A stretch of 64,000 bases of DNA from an uncultured Acetatifactor sp. (GCA_934436435.1 CAKSAN010000001.1:1-64000), one strand, 5' to 3'; counted from the stretch's first letter, positions 26,649 to 35,582 are shown. Notes: generated from the letters alone by a model not told the origin. Numbers and translations are program-made.

Positions 26649-27857
26649 ATGGAAAAAATCAAAATGACAACCCCTCTCGTAGAGATGGACGGAGATGAAA
26701 TGACCAGAATCCTCTGGCAGATGATCAAGGATGAGCTGTTATTGCCTTATATCGATCTGAAGACAGAGTATTATGATCTGGGACTGGAGCATCGTAATGA
26801 GACAGATGATCAGGTAACCGTGGATTCTGCCAATGCCACACTGAAGTACGGTGTTGCCGTAAAATGTGCGACCATTACCCCCAACGCTGCCAGAATGACA
26901 GAGTACCATCTGAAGGAAATGTGGAAGAGCCCCAACGGAACCATCCGGGCAATCTTAGACGGTACCGTATTCCGTGCACCGATTCTGGTAAAGGGCATCG
27001 TTCCCTATGTAAAGAACTGGACCAAGCCCATTACCATTGCCCGTCATGCTTACGGCGATGTGTATAAGAATACAGAGATCAAGGTACCCGGCCCCGGTAA
27101 GGCAGAGCTGGTATTTACTGCGGCAGACGGCACCGAGACCCGTGAACTGATCCATAATTTCGACGGAGCAGGTATCATTCAGGGTATCCACAATACCAAT
27201 AAATCTATCGAGAGCTTTGCAAGAGCATGCTTCAGCTATGCGGTAGATACGAAGCAGGATTTGTGGTTCTCCACCAAGGACACCATCTCCAAGAAATATG
27301 ACCATACCTTCAAGGACATTTTCCAGGAGATTTATGATAACGAGTACAAGGCAAAATTCGAAGAGTTGGGCATCGAATATTTCTATACCCTGATCGATGA
27401 TGCTGTAGCCCGTGTCATCCGTTCCGAGGGCGGATTCATCTGGGCCTGCAAGAACTACGATGGCGATGTAATGTCCGATATGGTAGCTACCGCTTACGGC
27501 GATCTGTCCATGATGACCTCCGTACTGGTATCCCCCAGCGGCGTCTATGAGTACGAGGCTGCTCACGGAACCGTACAGCGTCATTACTACAAGCACTTAA
27601 AGGGCGAAGAGACCTCCACCAACTCCATCGCCACCATCTACGCATGGACCGGAGCTCTCAGAAAGCGCGGCGAACTGGATCAGATCCCCGAGCTGTGCAA
27701 CTTCGCAGACAAGCTGGAACAGGCCTGCATCAAGACCATCGAGGACGGTAAGATGACCAAGAGCCTGTCCCTGATTTCTACCTGTGAGCATCCCGTGATC
27801 CTCAACAGCCTGGACTTCATCAAGGCCATCCGGGAGACACTGGACAGTCTGCTGTAA
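26649..27857 (+). CDS. icd: NADP-dependent isocitrate dehydrogenase (eukaryote-like type)
   Basis: Oxidative decarboxylation of isocitrate to 2-oxoglutarate. The 402-residue protein belongs to the homodimeric subfamily II also found in eukaryotic cytosol: [17 protein letters not shown] at the start, [37 protein letters not shown], the metal-site [12 protein letters not shown] region, and [14 protein letters not shown] (NADP-binding). With the Re-type synthase upstream it would supply 2-oxoglutarate for glutamate in an organism with an incomplete citric acid cycle; aconitase is not in the window. AAAGGAATTCATT precedes ATG 26649; a strong terminator follows. Confidence 0.95.
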   Translation: MEKIKMTTPLVEMDGDEMTRILWQMIKDELLLPYIDLKTEYYDLGLEHRNETDDQVTVDSANATLKYGVAVKCATITPNAARMTEYHLKEMWKSPNGTIRAILDGTVFRAPILVKGIVPYVKNWTKPITIARHAYGDVYKNTEIKVPGPGKAELVFTAADGTETRELIHNFDGAGIIQGIHNTNKSIESFARACFSYAVDTKQDLWFSTKDTISKKYDHTFKDIFQEIYDNEYKAKFEELGIEYFYTLIDDAVARVIRSEGGFIWACKNYDGDVMSDMVATAYGDLSMMTSVLVSPSGVYEYEAAHGTVQRHYYKHLKGEETSTNSIATIYAWTGALRKRGELDQIPELCNFADKLEQACIKTIEDGKMTKSLSLISTCEHPVILNSLDFIKAIRETLDSLL

Positions 27858-27904
27858 GGAAGGTTGCAATGTTGCAATAACGTTATACAAAATAGAATCG
27901 GAGC

Positions 27905-27942
27905 AAAGCAGAGATGATTTTGGAATCGTCTCTGCTTTTTTT
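27905..27942 (+). terminator. icd terminator
   Basis: AAAGCAGAGA...GATT pairs with AATC...TCTCTGCTTT (stem 27905-27938, four-base loop) and runs into seven T residues. It marks the edge between core genes and the A+T-rich island. Confidence 0.9.
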
Positions 27943-28081
27943 CGTGGATTATTTTATTCCCTGAATACTTTGGAAGAATCCGGGATATTTGGGTGAAGAA
28001 CGGTTGCAGGAGAGCAGGGATACAGGTACAATAAGGGAAAGGAAGCGGCAAATTATAAAGGTGTGCGAAAGGGGAAGAAAA

Positions 28082-28570
28082 ATGTTTTTTATGCAGGATA
28101 AAAATAAAAAAGTGTTTGAAGACTATTTTTCGGAAATACAAGAGGACATGGTGGCAATCTGCCTTGAATATGTGGAAAAAAGAGCTGAGAGGATCTATAT
28201 TTATTGTTCTTTTGAGAATGGTATGATATCCAGTGGGTTCTTTTATAAAGTAAATGGAAAAATTGTAAAAAAGAATCAGTTAAATGACGTTATCGCAGAT
28301 GGTCAAAAAGAATATGATGTCTCAATATCCAGACAAAAAGGAGCTATTAATATTATTAATGATGATATAAAGGCTCTCAAAAGGTTATGCCAGGAACATC
28401 AAAGGGAAATGCCAACACAGATTAAATTAGTATATGACCTTATATCTAATAGATTAAATGCAGATTATAGTTATGAAATAATGTTTAGCAATGATCAAAA
28501 AAAGACAGCATATGATGTTTTAGACGAATGGTATCAGTCAGAAAAAAATACAATCTGTGATTCCAACTGA
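28082..28570 (+). CDS. YezG-like (DUF600) immunity protein
   Basis: 162 residues, cytosolic. The pattern of an N-terminal helix, a beta-hairpin (AERIYIYCSFENGMISSGFFYKVNGKIV), a central helix pair and a final YSYEIMFSND strand matches the YezG/DUF600 family, immunity proteins to LXG-type nuclease toxins such as YeeF. I start at ATG 28082, preceded by AAGGGGAAG; an upstream in-frame ATG at 27989 adds a basic, unrelated leader. It is the first gene of the A+T-rich island, where codons shift strongly to A/T-ending forms. No toxin gene is next to it, so the match is to the family, not to a known partner. Confidence 0.65.
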   Translation: MFFMQDKNKKVFEDYFSEIQEDMVAICLEYVEKRAERIYIYCSFENGMISSGFFYKVNGKIVKKNQLNDVIADGQKEYDVSISRQKGAINIINDDIKALKRLCQEHQREMPTQIKLVYDLISNRLNADYSYEIMFSNDQKKTAYDVLDEWYQSEKNTICDSN

Positions 28571-28593
28571 AATATTAACTTAGCGGTATCCGA

Positions 28594-29139
28594 ATGCTAC
28601 ATCATGATCAAATGGTTAGGAACAATATAAATACAGAAAAAAACGTGATGAATATCTTAAAAGAATTAGTAAAAAAGACAAATGAAAAGGTAATGGTAAA
28701 ATCAGTGTTGGGAGAAGAAACATATTGTTTTATATGGAATGATCCAGCAACAGCCGAGGATATTCAAGCTTTCGAGAGTAGAAATGGGTGTAGTTTACCT
28801 AATGATTATAAAGAGTTTCTATTAACTTCAAATGGTGCAATTTTATATAAATCAGAATATGAAGATGACGGGTATAAATTGTTGAGTCTGGAGAAAATGG
28901 AAGAAGTGACACAAGAGATGAAAGATGATGGATATGATATTTCAGACAAGTGTTATTGCTTTCTTCAGTGTTTGTTTTGCGATGATGTATTACTACTTGA
29001 TTTACAAAAAGAAGCAGATTGCATTATAGACGGAGACGTAGGATATCCGGCAGATGAATGGGAATATATTGGCTTGGATGTAAATACTTTCTTTATCAGG
29101 TTATGCCAATGCAATGGAACAATGTATTGGAGATGGTAA
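28594..29139 (+). CDS. SMI1/KNR4 family protein (immunity type)
   Basis: Up to 181 residues. The SMI1/KNR4 core is plain: PATAEDIQAFESRNGCSLPNDYKEFLLTSNGAILY (about residues 50-85), then KLLSLEKMEEV and a late EWEYIGLDVNTFFIRLCQ. In bacteria this superfamily mostly supplies immunity to polymorphic toxins delivered by contact systems. The start is uncertain: none of the ATGs at 28594, 28612 and 28648 has a strong ribosome site; 28648 would give a 163-residue protein that still holds the whole domain. It belongs to a series of similar genes without toxins. Confidence 0.78.
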   Translation: MLHHDQMVRNNINTEKNVMNILKELVKKTNEKVMVKSVLGEETYCFIWNDPATAEDIQAFESRNGCSLPNDYKEFLLTSNGAILYKSEYEDDGYKLLSLEKMEEVTQEMKDDGYDISDKCYCFLQCLFCDDVLLLDLQKEADCIIDGDVGYPADEWEYIGLDVNTFFIRLCQCNGTMYWRW

Positions 29140-29249
29140 AAAGTGTCTAATAGCAATGTGCAATCCAAGATATTTAGGAAATTTGAATATTGAAGAATTC
29201 TAAAAGGAATTATAATTTGTTATTTTTGAGCATATGGAGAGGCAATGAA

Positions 29250-29618
29250 ATGATAGAATTATTAGAAAAAAATGAAAGACCTGATAACTTTGTATATCCT
29301 AAATCAGTTATTAAATTGGTAGATTTGAATCTCACAGATTTTGATGTCTGGTATTTTATGGATAAAGAAAGTGCAAAAATCAGACTTGCCGGCTTGCATA
29401 AAAGATATCCGGAGAGAAAACTAATTCCTTTTGCACGAAGAGGGGACTGTGATGATATAGCATGTTTTGAAGTTGGAAAAGGAGAACAAGTTTATGTGAT
29501 TCATGATTTTGCTTCAAGTGGCTATGAACAACGGGAGATATATGAGAACGTGTGGAAATGGTTGACAGATGTTGTTAATACTATGATAGAGTTTGAAGTT
29601 ATGGAGGAAACGGAATGA
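29250..29618 (+). CDS. Short SMI1/KNR4-like immunity protein
   Basis: 122 residues with the second SMI1/KNR4 pattern: LVDLNLTDFDVWYFMDKESAKIRLAGLHKRYPERKLIPFARRGDCDDIACFEVG and a late helix (EIYENVWKWLTDVVNTMI). The FARRGDxDDxACF stretch is common in this superfamily. ATG 29250 has GGAGAGG eight bases upstream. The end overlaps the start of the RNA 2'-phosphotransferase gene by four bases, so those two are translationally coupled, the only such pairing in the immunity stretch apart from 31316. Confidence 0.75.
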   Translation: MIELLEKNERPDNFVYPKSVIKLVDLNLTDFDVWYFMDKESAKIRLAGLHKRYPERKLIPFARRGDCDDIACFEVGKGEQVYVIHDFASSGYEQREIYENVWKWLTDVVNTMIEFEVMEETE

Positions 29619-30154
29619 GAGATGAGGATTTAAGTAGAGAAATTTCTTATGCTTTACGTCATGCACCTTGGGAATATGAACTGGAAATGGACGAAGAAGG
29701 CTGGGTTCCGGTGGAACAGCTTTTAGATGCATTACATAGGACTGAGAAATGGAGTAACATCAGCGAAAAAGATTTAAAAGATATGATTGAAAGATCTGAG
29801 AAGAAGCGACATGAACTGGCAGATGGGAAAATCAGGGCATTTTACGGGCATTCCATACCACAGAAAATTTTAAAAGTAGAAAAAACACCACCGAATGTTT
29901 TGTATCATGGCACGGCAAGGCGATTTCTGGATTCAATTAACGAAAAGGGGTTATTACCTCGTAGCAGACAATATGTTCATTTATCACAAGATATTGAGAC
30001 TGCTGAAAATGTGGGAAAACGCCATGATGATAAGCCGGTTGTCTTAGTTATCGATGCAAAAAGAGCATGGGATGACGGAATAAAATTTTACATAGGAAAT
30101 GAAAAGGTATGGCTGGCAGATGCGATACCAAGTAAATATATCAGAAGAATGTAA
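29615..30154 (+). CDS. kptA: RNA 2'-phosphotransferase (KptA/Tpt1 family)
   Basis: NAD-dependent enzyme that removes a 2'-phosphate from an RNA splice or repair junction, yielding ADP-ribose 1'',2''-cyclic phosphate. 179 residues, full length: N-terminal winged-helix part with LSREISYALRHAPWEYELEMDEEGWVPVEQLL (the Arg-His pair of the catalytic motif), KIRAFYGHSIP, then the ADP-ribosyltransferase-like half with VLYHGTARRFLDSINEKGL and the strand YVHLSQDIETAENVG. Bacteria generally lack its classical tRNA substrate. Its coupling to an immunity-type gene suggests a role in repair or reversal of toxin-modified RNA; this is inference. Confidence 0.88.
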   Translation: MRDEDLSREISYALRHAPWEYELEMDEEGWVPVEQLLDALHRTEKWSNISEKDLKDMIERSEKKRHELADGKIRAFYGHSIPQKILKVEKTPPNVLYHGTARRFLDSINEKGLLPRSRQYVHLSQDIETAENVGKRHDDKPVVLVIDAKRAWDDGIKFYIGNEKVWLADAIPSKYIRRM

Positions 30155-30244
30155 CAATATGATATTTTGTATGACTATTAAACAACCCGTGGAGTTTGGA
30201 AGAGGCAGATAGTGTACTCAATTCGGTATTAGGAGATAAAAGAT

Positions 30245-30643
30245 TTGGAAAAATGGAAAGAAGTATTTGTTGGTACAATTCCAAAAGCAGTTTACCAAGT
30301 GCAACTAATAAATGGTGAGAAACAAGGATTAATTATAAAGCTGTCAAGTAGTCAGACCTGTGTAATGATTAATTTTGGTATGGTTCAAGCAGTACGTATG
30401 CTAGATGAAGGAATTGTGCAAAGCAATCTTTATTCTGAAAATGAAATACAGAAATATAAGGATAATGATTTTCAGAATATAATTTATGAGGTACAAAATG
30501 GTGAATTTTCAGAACAAATAAATCAAATCTCAGATGGTTATGGAGCCGCTTTAAATTTCAAACATTATGTAGTAATTACTCAGAATTACAATATTGATAT
30601 TATTACGGAATGGAAACCAACAATAGAAATTTCAAAGATGTAA
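30245..30643 (+). CDS. Hypothetical protein, immunity-like context
   Basis: 132 residues, mainly predicted beta strands in the first two thirds (VFVGTIPKAVYQVQLINGEKQGLIIKLSSSQTCVMINFGMVQAVRML), then a mixed tail with HYVVITQNYNIDIITEW. No membrane segment. I do not recognise the family; size and place fit a single-domain immunity protein. The start is TTG at 30245 with AGGAG ten bases before it. Bases 30155-30244 hold a short open stretch that may be a remnant; 30644-30840 hold a GGAGA/TCTCC hairpin and no gene. Confidence 0.6.
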   Translation: MEKWKEVFVGTIPKAVYQVQLINGEKQGLIIKLSSSQTCVMINFGMVQAVRMLDEGIVQSNLYSENEIQKYKDNDFQNIIYEVQNGEFSEQINQISDGYGAALNFKHYVVITQNYNIDIITEWKPTIEISKM

Positions 30644-30840
30644 TAATGGGGAGACATTTCTCCTGGCGATTCCAATCATCCAATACCGCTGATTTTATAA
30701 GGCTTCTAACTGCATCAATAAGTAGAATAGCTGGATCCAGAATTTCCTGCTTCAGATGGATGAAGTGAAAATGTTCTGTAGGTTTTTACCCTGCTGATAT
30801 AAGCCTGTACTTAGAAAACTGTCATGTAAGGAGGGCACAG

Positions 30841-31326
30841 ATGAGTTATACAAATTTTGTGAAAGCAATGGAATTGGCACCAAAATGCAAATTTTATACG
30901 ACGGCCGGCGGAAAAAGTGAAGAGGAAATTGTTATGTCAGAAAAGAAATTGGGCATATCTTTTTCAAGGCAATGTAGGGAGTTTTATAAAAAGTATGGGT
31001 ATTTGTCCTTTTTTGGCAATGAAATATATGGAATTGATCCAGAGGATGATTCAGGAATATTAGAAGGAAATTCAGTTGCCTATGCACTGAACGACAGAGA
31101 AGAATACAATTTACCTAAGGAATGGATACCTATATTCGATTTCGGTGATGGAAATATGGCATATTTAGATTATTCTTCTCTAAATGCGGAGAAGGAACCT
31201 GGTGTTATCATGGCATTTTATAATGAGGATAAGTATGAAACAGTTGAAAAATTAGCCGAGAACTTAGGCGATTTCATATTGCAGTTAGTGCAAGAACAGG
31301 TAGGGGATCTGTTTTATGGATTATAA
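30841..31326 (+). CDS. SMI1/KNR4 family protein (immunity type)
   Basis: 161 residues, complete SMI1/KNR4 fold: EEEIVMSEKKLGISFSRQCREFYKKYGYLSFFGNEIYGI (about 28-66), DREEYNLPKEWIPIFDFGDGNMAYLDYSS, and EKEPGVIMAFYNEDKYETVEKLAENLGDFI. The acidic surface is typical of immunity proteins that block nuclease toxins. AAGGAGG (30828-30834) precedes ATG 30841. It differs too much from the two SMI1 genes upstream to be a recent duplication, so the island appears to collect unrelated immunity genes. Confidence 0.85.
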   Translation: MSYTNFVKAMELAPKCKFYTTAGGKSEEEIVMSEKKLGISFSRQCREFYKKYGYLSFFGNEIYGIDPEDDSGILEGNSVAYALNDREEYNLPKEWIPIFDFGDGNMAYLDYSSLNAEKEPGVIMAFYNEDKYETVEKLAENLGDFILQLVQEQVGDLFYGL

Positions 31327-31558
31327 TATTAATAGGCTTTTACCAATGCGCCAAGGAAAGAAAAAGAAGAACTCTTGGGAAGATTTAGAGATTGTGGTAT
31401 ATGAGTCAAGATATGCAGGGAATATTAGCTATAGAATGGGCATGGAAGAATTCTTGTGTAAATTATTAAAAAAGGAAATAGAATGTCCCATTTTTCCTGA
31501 TGATTTTATCTTAGAGAGTAATTACTATTTGAAATATACATACCAAGCCCCCAATTAA
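31316..31558 (+). CDS. Hypothetical 80-residue protein
   Basis: Starts inside the end of the SMI1 gene (11-base overlap) with AGGGGA about nine bases upstream. Basic N-terminus (MRQGKKKKNSWEDLEIVV) and a central GNISYRMGMEEFLCKLLKK. Not recognised; it might be a whole small protein or the remains of a longer one, as several neighbours are decayed. Confidence 0.5.
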   Translation: MDYNINRLLPMRQGKKKKNSWEDLEIVVYESRYAGNISYRMGMEEFLCKLLKKEIECPIFPDDFILESNYYLKYTYQAPN

Positions 31559-31612
31559 TGGAAAACGCCGGGGAGAGTGAATATCTGATTAGATCGGGTT
31601 CAGGAGTTTTAT

Positions 31613-32059
31613 ATGACAATAGAAGATTTACAAATGATGAATGCAATGATATATGACAGTGATAATGACGAAGTAAAAAGAATTATTGTCCAAACAGAAA
31701 ATCAGGATATGCTATATGTCTATGCTTATAATTACAACTGGGATAACGGTTTTGATATTCCACAAGCAGTTTTGGATAATAAAAAATGCGATTTAAGCAT
31801 AGCATTGTTAATTTTTTATAGAGCTGATGGATTAAGTTATTTAGAAGATAAATTTGATAACAGGAATTTACCTCAATGGTATTCTTTTATAAAAAGATTA
31901 CACGATTCCATATTAACAGGAAAATATCAAAGAGGAGAAATTGAATTTAAAGTGCCATTGTCAAAAGTCCAGCTTTTTAAGCTAAGGAAAATAATAACAG
32001 AGGAAGAAACTGTTTTTACCGAAAATATTGAAGGAAAATGTCTGAATATTGAATTATAA
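31613..32059 (+). CDS. DUF4274-like immunity-type protein
   Basis: 148 residues. The section LYVYAYNYNWDNGFDIPQAVLDNKKCDLSIALLIFYRADGLSYL (about 30-75) resembles DUF4274, a domain found near polymorphic toxin loci and thought to be an immunity domain. The tail is basic and helical. AGGAG lies about eight bases before ATG 31613. No partner toxin is visible. Confidence 0.65.
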   Translation: MTIEDLQMMNAMIYDSDNDEVKRIIVQTENQDMLYVYAYNYNWDNGFDIPQAVLDNKKCDLSIALLIFYRADGLSYLEDKFDNRNLPQWYSFIKRLHDSILTGKYQRGEIEFKVPLSKVQLFKLRKIITEEETVFTENIEGKCLNIEL

Positions 32060-32078
32060 TGTTAAGGGATAAAGAGTA

Positions 32079-32201
32079 ATGAGCATATTAAGTAAAATGG
32101 GTAAGTCGTAGGAGACAATAGAAATGAATCAATTACTTTTTGATGAAAAACTCATAATGATGGCGAAGTCAAAAGAAAGTGTTCAGAGTGGGACTATTTA
32201 A
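32079..32201 (+). pseudogene. Small remnant open frames
   Basis: Two short frames, 32079-32111 (10 residues) and 32124-32201 (25 residues, with AGGAG upstream), are probably 5' fragments of lost genes. The rest of 32202-32358 is A+T-rich with a CTACG-AAG-CGTAG hairpin (about 32258-32270) and no gene. Confidence 0.35.
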
Positions 32202-32358
32202 GAAAAGATAGCTGCAAAGACATATGATAAAGAAAATCAGATGTAGATATTTTATACTCTACGAAGCGTAGAATCCGCATATATTCACCATTTCTACGTT
32301 CCGTGGGTGTGAAACATCTATTTTTTATATTACACTGTGGGCAGAAAGGAGAAAACCA

Positions 32359-32976
32359 ATGGATCAAGTTAAAATCGGAAAGTTTATTGCTGATGAGAGA
32401 AAGATAAAAGGGTATACACAGAAGCAATTATCTGAAAAACTGGGAGTCAGCGATAAGACAATATCCAAATGGGAGTGTGGAAATGGCTTTCCGGAAGCAT
32501 CACTGCTGTTACCATTATGTAATGAATTAGAAATAACAGTAAATGAACTTCTGACCGGAGAGAGAATTTCCCAGCAAAATTATAAGAAAAAAGCGGAGGA
32601 AAATATGGTGAATATGATTAGAGAAAAGGAAGAGAATAAGCAAAAAATATTATTAACAACAATTATTGGTGTAATATCAACAATTACATTTCTGACATTA
32701 TTATTAGTGGTTTGTTTTTACACAGATGTGATTACATTACCAATTAAGATTGTGCTGATGATAATTGCGTTAAGTGTGTTTGGTGTTGGATTATATGTTG
32801 CAATGTGGGGAGATAGGAAGATAGGATATTTTAAATGCAGGAATTGTAATGAACTGTTTACTCCAACATTTATGCAGTATACTATGGGAATGCATATTGT
32901 GAGTACAAGATATTTAAAATGTCCTCACTGTAAGACGAGAACATGGTGCAAGAAAGTCATGACCAAAGAAAGATAA
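32359..32976 (+). CDS. XRE-type HTH protein with two membrane helices and zinc ribbon
   Basis: 205 residues in three parts: an N-terminal Cro/C1 helix-turn-helix (IGKFIADERKIKGYTQKQLSEKLGVSDKTISKWECGNGFPEASLLLPLC, 6-54), two transmembrane helices (about 95-115 and 123-145), and a C-terminal four-Cys zinc ribbon (FKCRNCNELF ... LKCPHCKTRTW). This layout occurs repeatedly in Lachnospiraceae accessory DNA and looks like a membrane-tethered regulator. AGAAAGGAG precedes ATG 32359. The target genes are unknown. Confidence 0.8.
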   Translation: MDQVKIGKFIADERKIKGYTQKQLSEKLGVSDKTISKWECGNGFPEASLLLPLCNELEITVNELLTGERISQQNYKKKAEENMVNMIREKEENKQKILLTTIIGVISTITFLTLLLVVCFYTDVITLPIKIVLMIIALSVFGVGLYVAMWGDRKIGYFKCRNCNELFTPTFMQYTMGMHIVSTRYLKCPHCKTRTWCKKVMTKER

Positions 32977-33064
32977 TCAAATCATATAGATGAAGTATGG
33001 CAACAGCAAGTTGCTTTTCAGAACGTTGATTTGTCTATATGATATGGTTATGGAGGTAATGACT

Positions 33065-33832
33065 ATGAAAACAAACAATATTATTTTGAAACTTCGTACG
33101 GAAAGAGGAATGTCACAAGACGAGTTGGCAGATAAAATCATGGTGACAAGGCAGGCAGTATCACGTTGGGAAAATGGAGATACAGTTCCAAATACGGATA
33201 CATTAAAGCTCTTATCAAAAGAATTTGATGTCTCCATTAATACTCTTTTGGGAGAACCGAGAAAGCTGATTTGCCAGTGCTGCGGAATGCCAATTGATGA
33301 TGATTCCATATTGGGACGTGATAAAGATGGTACCTTAAATGAGGAGTATTGTAAATGGTGCTATGCAGATGGAACATACACATATAATGATATGGATGAA
33401 TTGATTGATGTGTGTGTAAAGAATATGGTAAATGAAAACTTTACCGAAGAACAGGCACGCTCTTATTTGAAAGAAATGCTTCCAAAGTTAGATTACTGGA
33501 AAAGGTATGATGAACTTAGTGACAATGGGCAGTTTGAAGAGTTTAAAAAGCAATTGATAAACGAAATAAATGATCTGCATATAGACGGACTTCCAAGGGT
33601 AGACAAACTAAATGCACTTGTGGGGAAATATGTGAATCTGGAATATACTCTGCCTAATGGACAAAAAGTGAAATTCCTTGATGATCAGAAAACCTATCTG
33701 GGGAATCAACTGGAGTCTGAATTTGGAGGAGACAGGTGCTTCGGTATTCTGGCAAATATGGATTTTATTCTGGTATGTACATATGAGAAGGATGGCGAAA
33801 ATCCAGAGCTGTTGATTTATAAAAAGAGATAG
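33065..33832 (+). CDS. XRE-type HTH regulator with zinc-ribbon domain
   Basis: 255 residues. HTH at about 4-56 (ILKLRTERGMSQDELADKIMVTRQAVSRWENGDTVPNTDTLKLLSKEF), then a 'putative zinc ribbon' unit (CQCCGMPIDDDSILGRDKDGTLNEEYCKWCYADG) followed by its usual helical partner (NFTEEQARSYLKEMLPKLDYW), and a beta-rich end (VNLEYTLPNGQKVKFLDDQ). I place the start at 33065, eight bases after GGAGG; a longer frame from 32990 overlaps that site. The previous gene ends about 90 bases upstream; both regulators may arise from one insertion event. Confidence 0.82.
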   Translation: MKTNNIILKLRTERGMSQDELADKIMVTRQAVSRWENGDTVPNTDTLKLLSKEFDVSINTLLGEPRKLICQCCGMPIDDDSILGRDKDGTLNEEYCKWCYADGTYTYNDMDELIDVCVKNMVNENFTEEQARSYLKEMLPKLDYWKRYDELSDNGQFEEFKKQLINEINDLHIDGLPRVDKLNALVGKYVNLEYTLPNGQKVKFLDDQKTYLGNQLESEFGGDRCFGILANMDFILVCTYEKDGENPELLIYKKR

Positions 33833-33853
33833 TATCAGCAAAAAAGAAAAGTC

Positions 33854-33900
33854 TTGACAAATAAACGACCGTTTACTACAATAAATGTAAACGATCGTTT
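33854..33900 (+). promoter_or_regulatory. tetR promoter with two palindromic operators
   Basis: TTGACA (33854-33859), 17-base spacer, TACAAT (33877-33882). AAACGACCGTTT (33863-33874) lies between -35 and -10, and the perfect palindrome AAACGATCGTTT (33889-33900) lies just past the start point. Their centres are 26 bases apart, the usual layout for an autorepressing TetR protein. Confidence 0.85.
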
Positions 33901-33922
33901 ATTTGCTTTGGAGGAAATGGGC

Positions 33923-34516
33923 ATGGGTAATAGGAAAGAAGAAATATTAATTGTGGCACTGCATCTGTTCGCCAGAGACGGTTACGAGGCTGTCTCAGTC
34001 AGCCAGATAGCAGGAGAACTTGATATGACAAAGGGGGCATTATACCGACATTACAAAAGCAAAAGAGATATTTTTGATTGTATTGTAAAGCGGATGGAAC
34101 AGCAGGATGGCGAACAGGCATTAGATTATGATATGCCGGAAGGTGATAAAGAGATAATGCCTGAAAAATATGAGAAAGTGTCACTGGATGATTTTATGAA
34201 ATACAGTAAGTCTATGTTTGAATACTGGACGGAAGATGATTTTGCGTCGTCGTTTCGAAAGATGCTGACAATAGAGCAGTTTCGCAGTGAAGAGATGCAG
34301 AGTTTATATCAACAGTATCTGGTATCTGGACCGGCAGAATACGTGAAAGATCTGTTTAAAAATATGGAAATAAAAAATCCAGAGGAGAATGCAGTTAAAT
34401 TTTATGCAAATATGTTTTTCTATTATAGCGTGTATGATGGAGCATCAGATAAGGCGAAAATAAAATGTCAGTTTGAAAATAGGCTGGACAAAATTGTAGA
34501 AGAAATAAAACAGTAA
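33923..34516 (+). CDS. TetR family transcriptional regulator
   Basis: 197-residue repressor. HTH domain at about 5-50 (EEILIVALHLFARDGYEAVSVSQIAGELDMTKGALYRHYKSKRDIFDCIV), then a helical ligand-binding domain. The start at 33923 has GGAGG eight bases upstream; in-frame codons further up run through the promoter and operators, so they cannot be translated. It probably represses itself through the two operators. The next gene is a broken rsgA copy and the following one a fragment of a membrane permease; TetR proteins often control exporters, so the lost target may be that permease. Confidence 0.88.
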   Translation: MGNRKEEILIVALHLFARDGYEAVSVSQIAGELDMTKGALYRHYKSKRDIFDCIVKRMEQQDGEQALDYDMPEGDKEIMPEKYEKVSLDDFMKYSKSMFEYWTEDDFASSFRKMLTIEQFRSEEMQSLYQQYLVSGPAEYVKDLFKNMEIKNPEENAVKFYANMFFYYSVYDGASDKAKIKCQFENRLDKIVEEIKQ

Positions 34517-34541
34517 TTGTATTTTTGTAAAGGAATATGAA

Positions 34542-35582
34542 ATGGGATTAGAACAATGGGGAGCAAGTGAACAATATTATAAAATTGCTTCAATATATCC
34601 AGAATATGAACTTGGAAGAGTGATATCACAAGAAAAGGATTTATTTCGTGTGGTCATGGATAAGGAAGAATGCCTGGCAAGAGTTTCAGGAAAATTCAGA
34701 TATAATGTTTCTGAAATTTCAGAATTTCCATCCGTAGGAGATTTTGTTCTTGTAGAACATTCTTTTGAAGGTGATGTGGCGGTTATTCACAAAGTGTTGC
34801 CGAGAAAAAGTGTTTTTATTCGGAAGGCCGCGGGAAAAAACTGTATGGAGCAGGTGCTGCTAATATAGATACCGTATTTTTGTGCATGGCATTAAACAGA
34901 GACTTCAATATAAGAAGGTTAGAGCGTTATCTGTCCATAGCATGGGACAGTGGAGCTGTTCCGGTCATAATTCTGACAAAAGTAGATTTGTGTGATGATT
35001 TAGAGGAAAAGAGATTTGAGATTGAAAACGTAGCGGTTGGCGTTCCGGTGATGGAAACTTCTGGATTAACAGGAGATGGTTTACAGCAAATAAAGTCATA
35101 TCTGCAGGAAACAAAAACAGTTGCGTTCATTGGTTCTTCGGGTGTAGGAAAATCAACATTGATCAATAGATTGCTGGGTGAAGAGCGTTTGAAAAACAAT
35201 ACACTTAGAAGGGATGACAAAGGAAGACACAACTACTCATAGAGAATTGTTCTTGCTTCCAGATGGGGGAATGGTTATTGATACACCGGGGATGCGGGAA
35301 CTGGGAATGTGGAATGCAGGAGAAGGAATCGAACATACTTTTTCTGATATTGAGAAATTGGCAGAAAAATGTCGTTTCCATAATTGCACACATACATCTG
35401 AACCAGGATGTGCAGTAAGAACTGCAATGAAAAATGGGATAATTGATGAGGAGCGTTTGAAATCCTATAAAAAGTTAAAGGCAGAGAATTCATATATGGA
35501 AGACGCTGGAAACTATATGCTCGCTAAGAAAAAGAAGTTTAAGGAAATTGCAAAGTATAACAAAAATAATTTAAAGAAGTAA
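34542..35582 (+). pseudogene. rsgA: Broken second copy of ribosome small-subunit GTPase RsgA
   Basis: Three successive frames together make a near-complete RsgA: an N-terminal OB domain (34542-34868), the GTPase half with LTKVDLCDD, ETSGLTGDGL and P-loop GSSGVGKSTLIN (34880-35242), and the rest with DTPGMRELG and the zinc motif CRFHNCTHTSEPGCAV (35214-35582). Frame breaks fall near 34855 (..EQVL then AANIDTVFLCMALN continues out of frame) and near 35230, where loss of one AC from an ACAC run explains the shift. A cell normally has its working rsgA near ribosome or stk/prk genes; this looks like an acquired, decaying paralogue. Confidence 0.85.
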
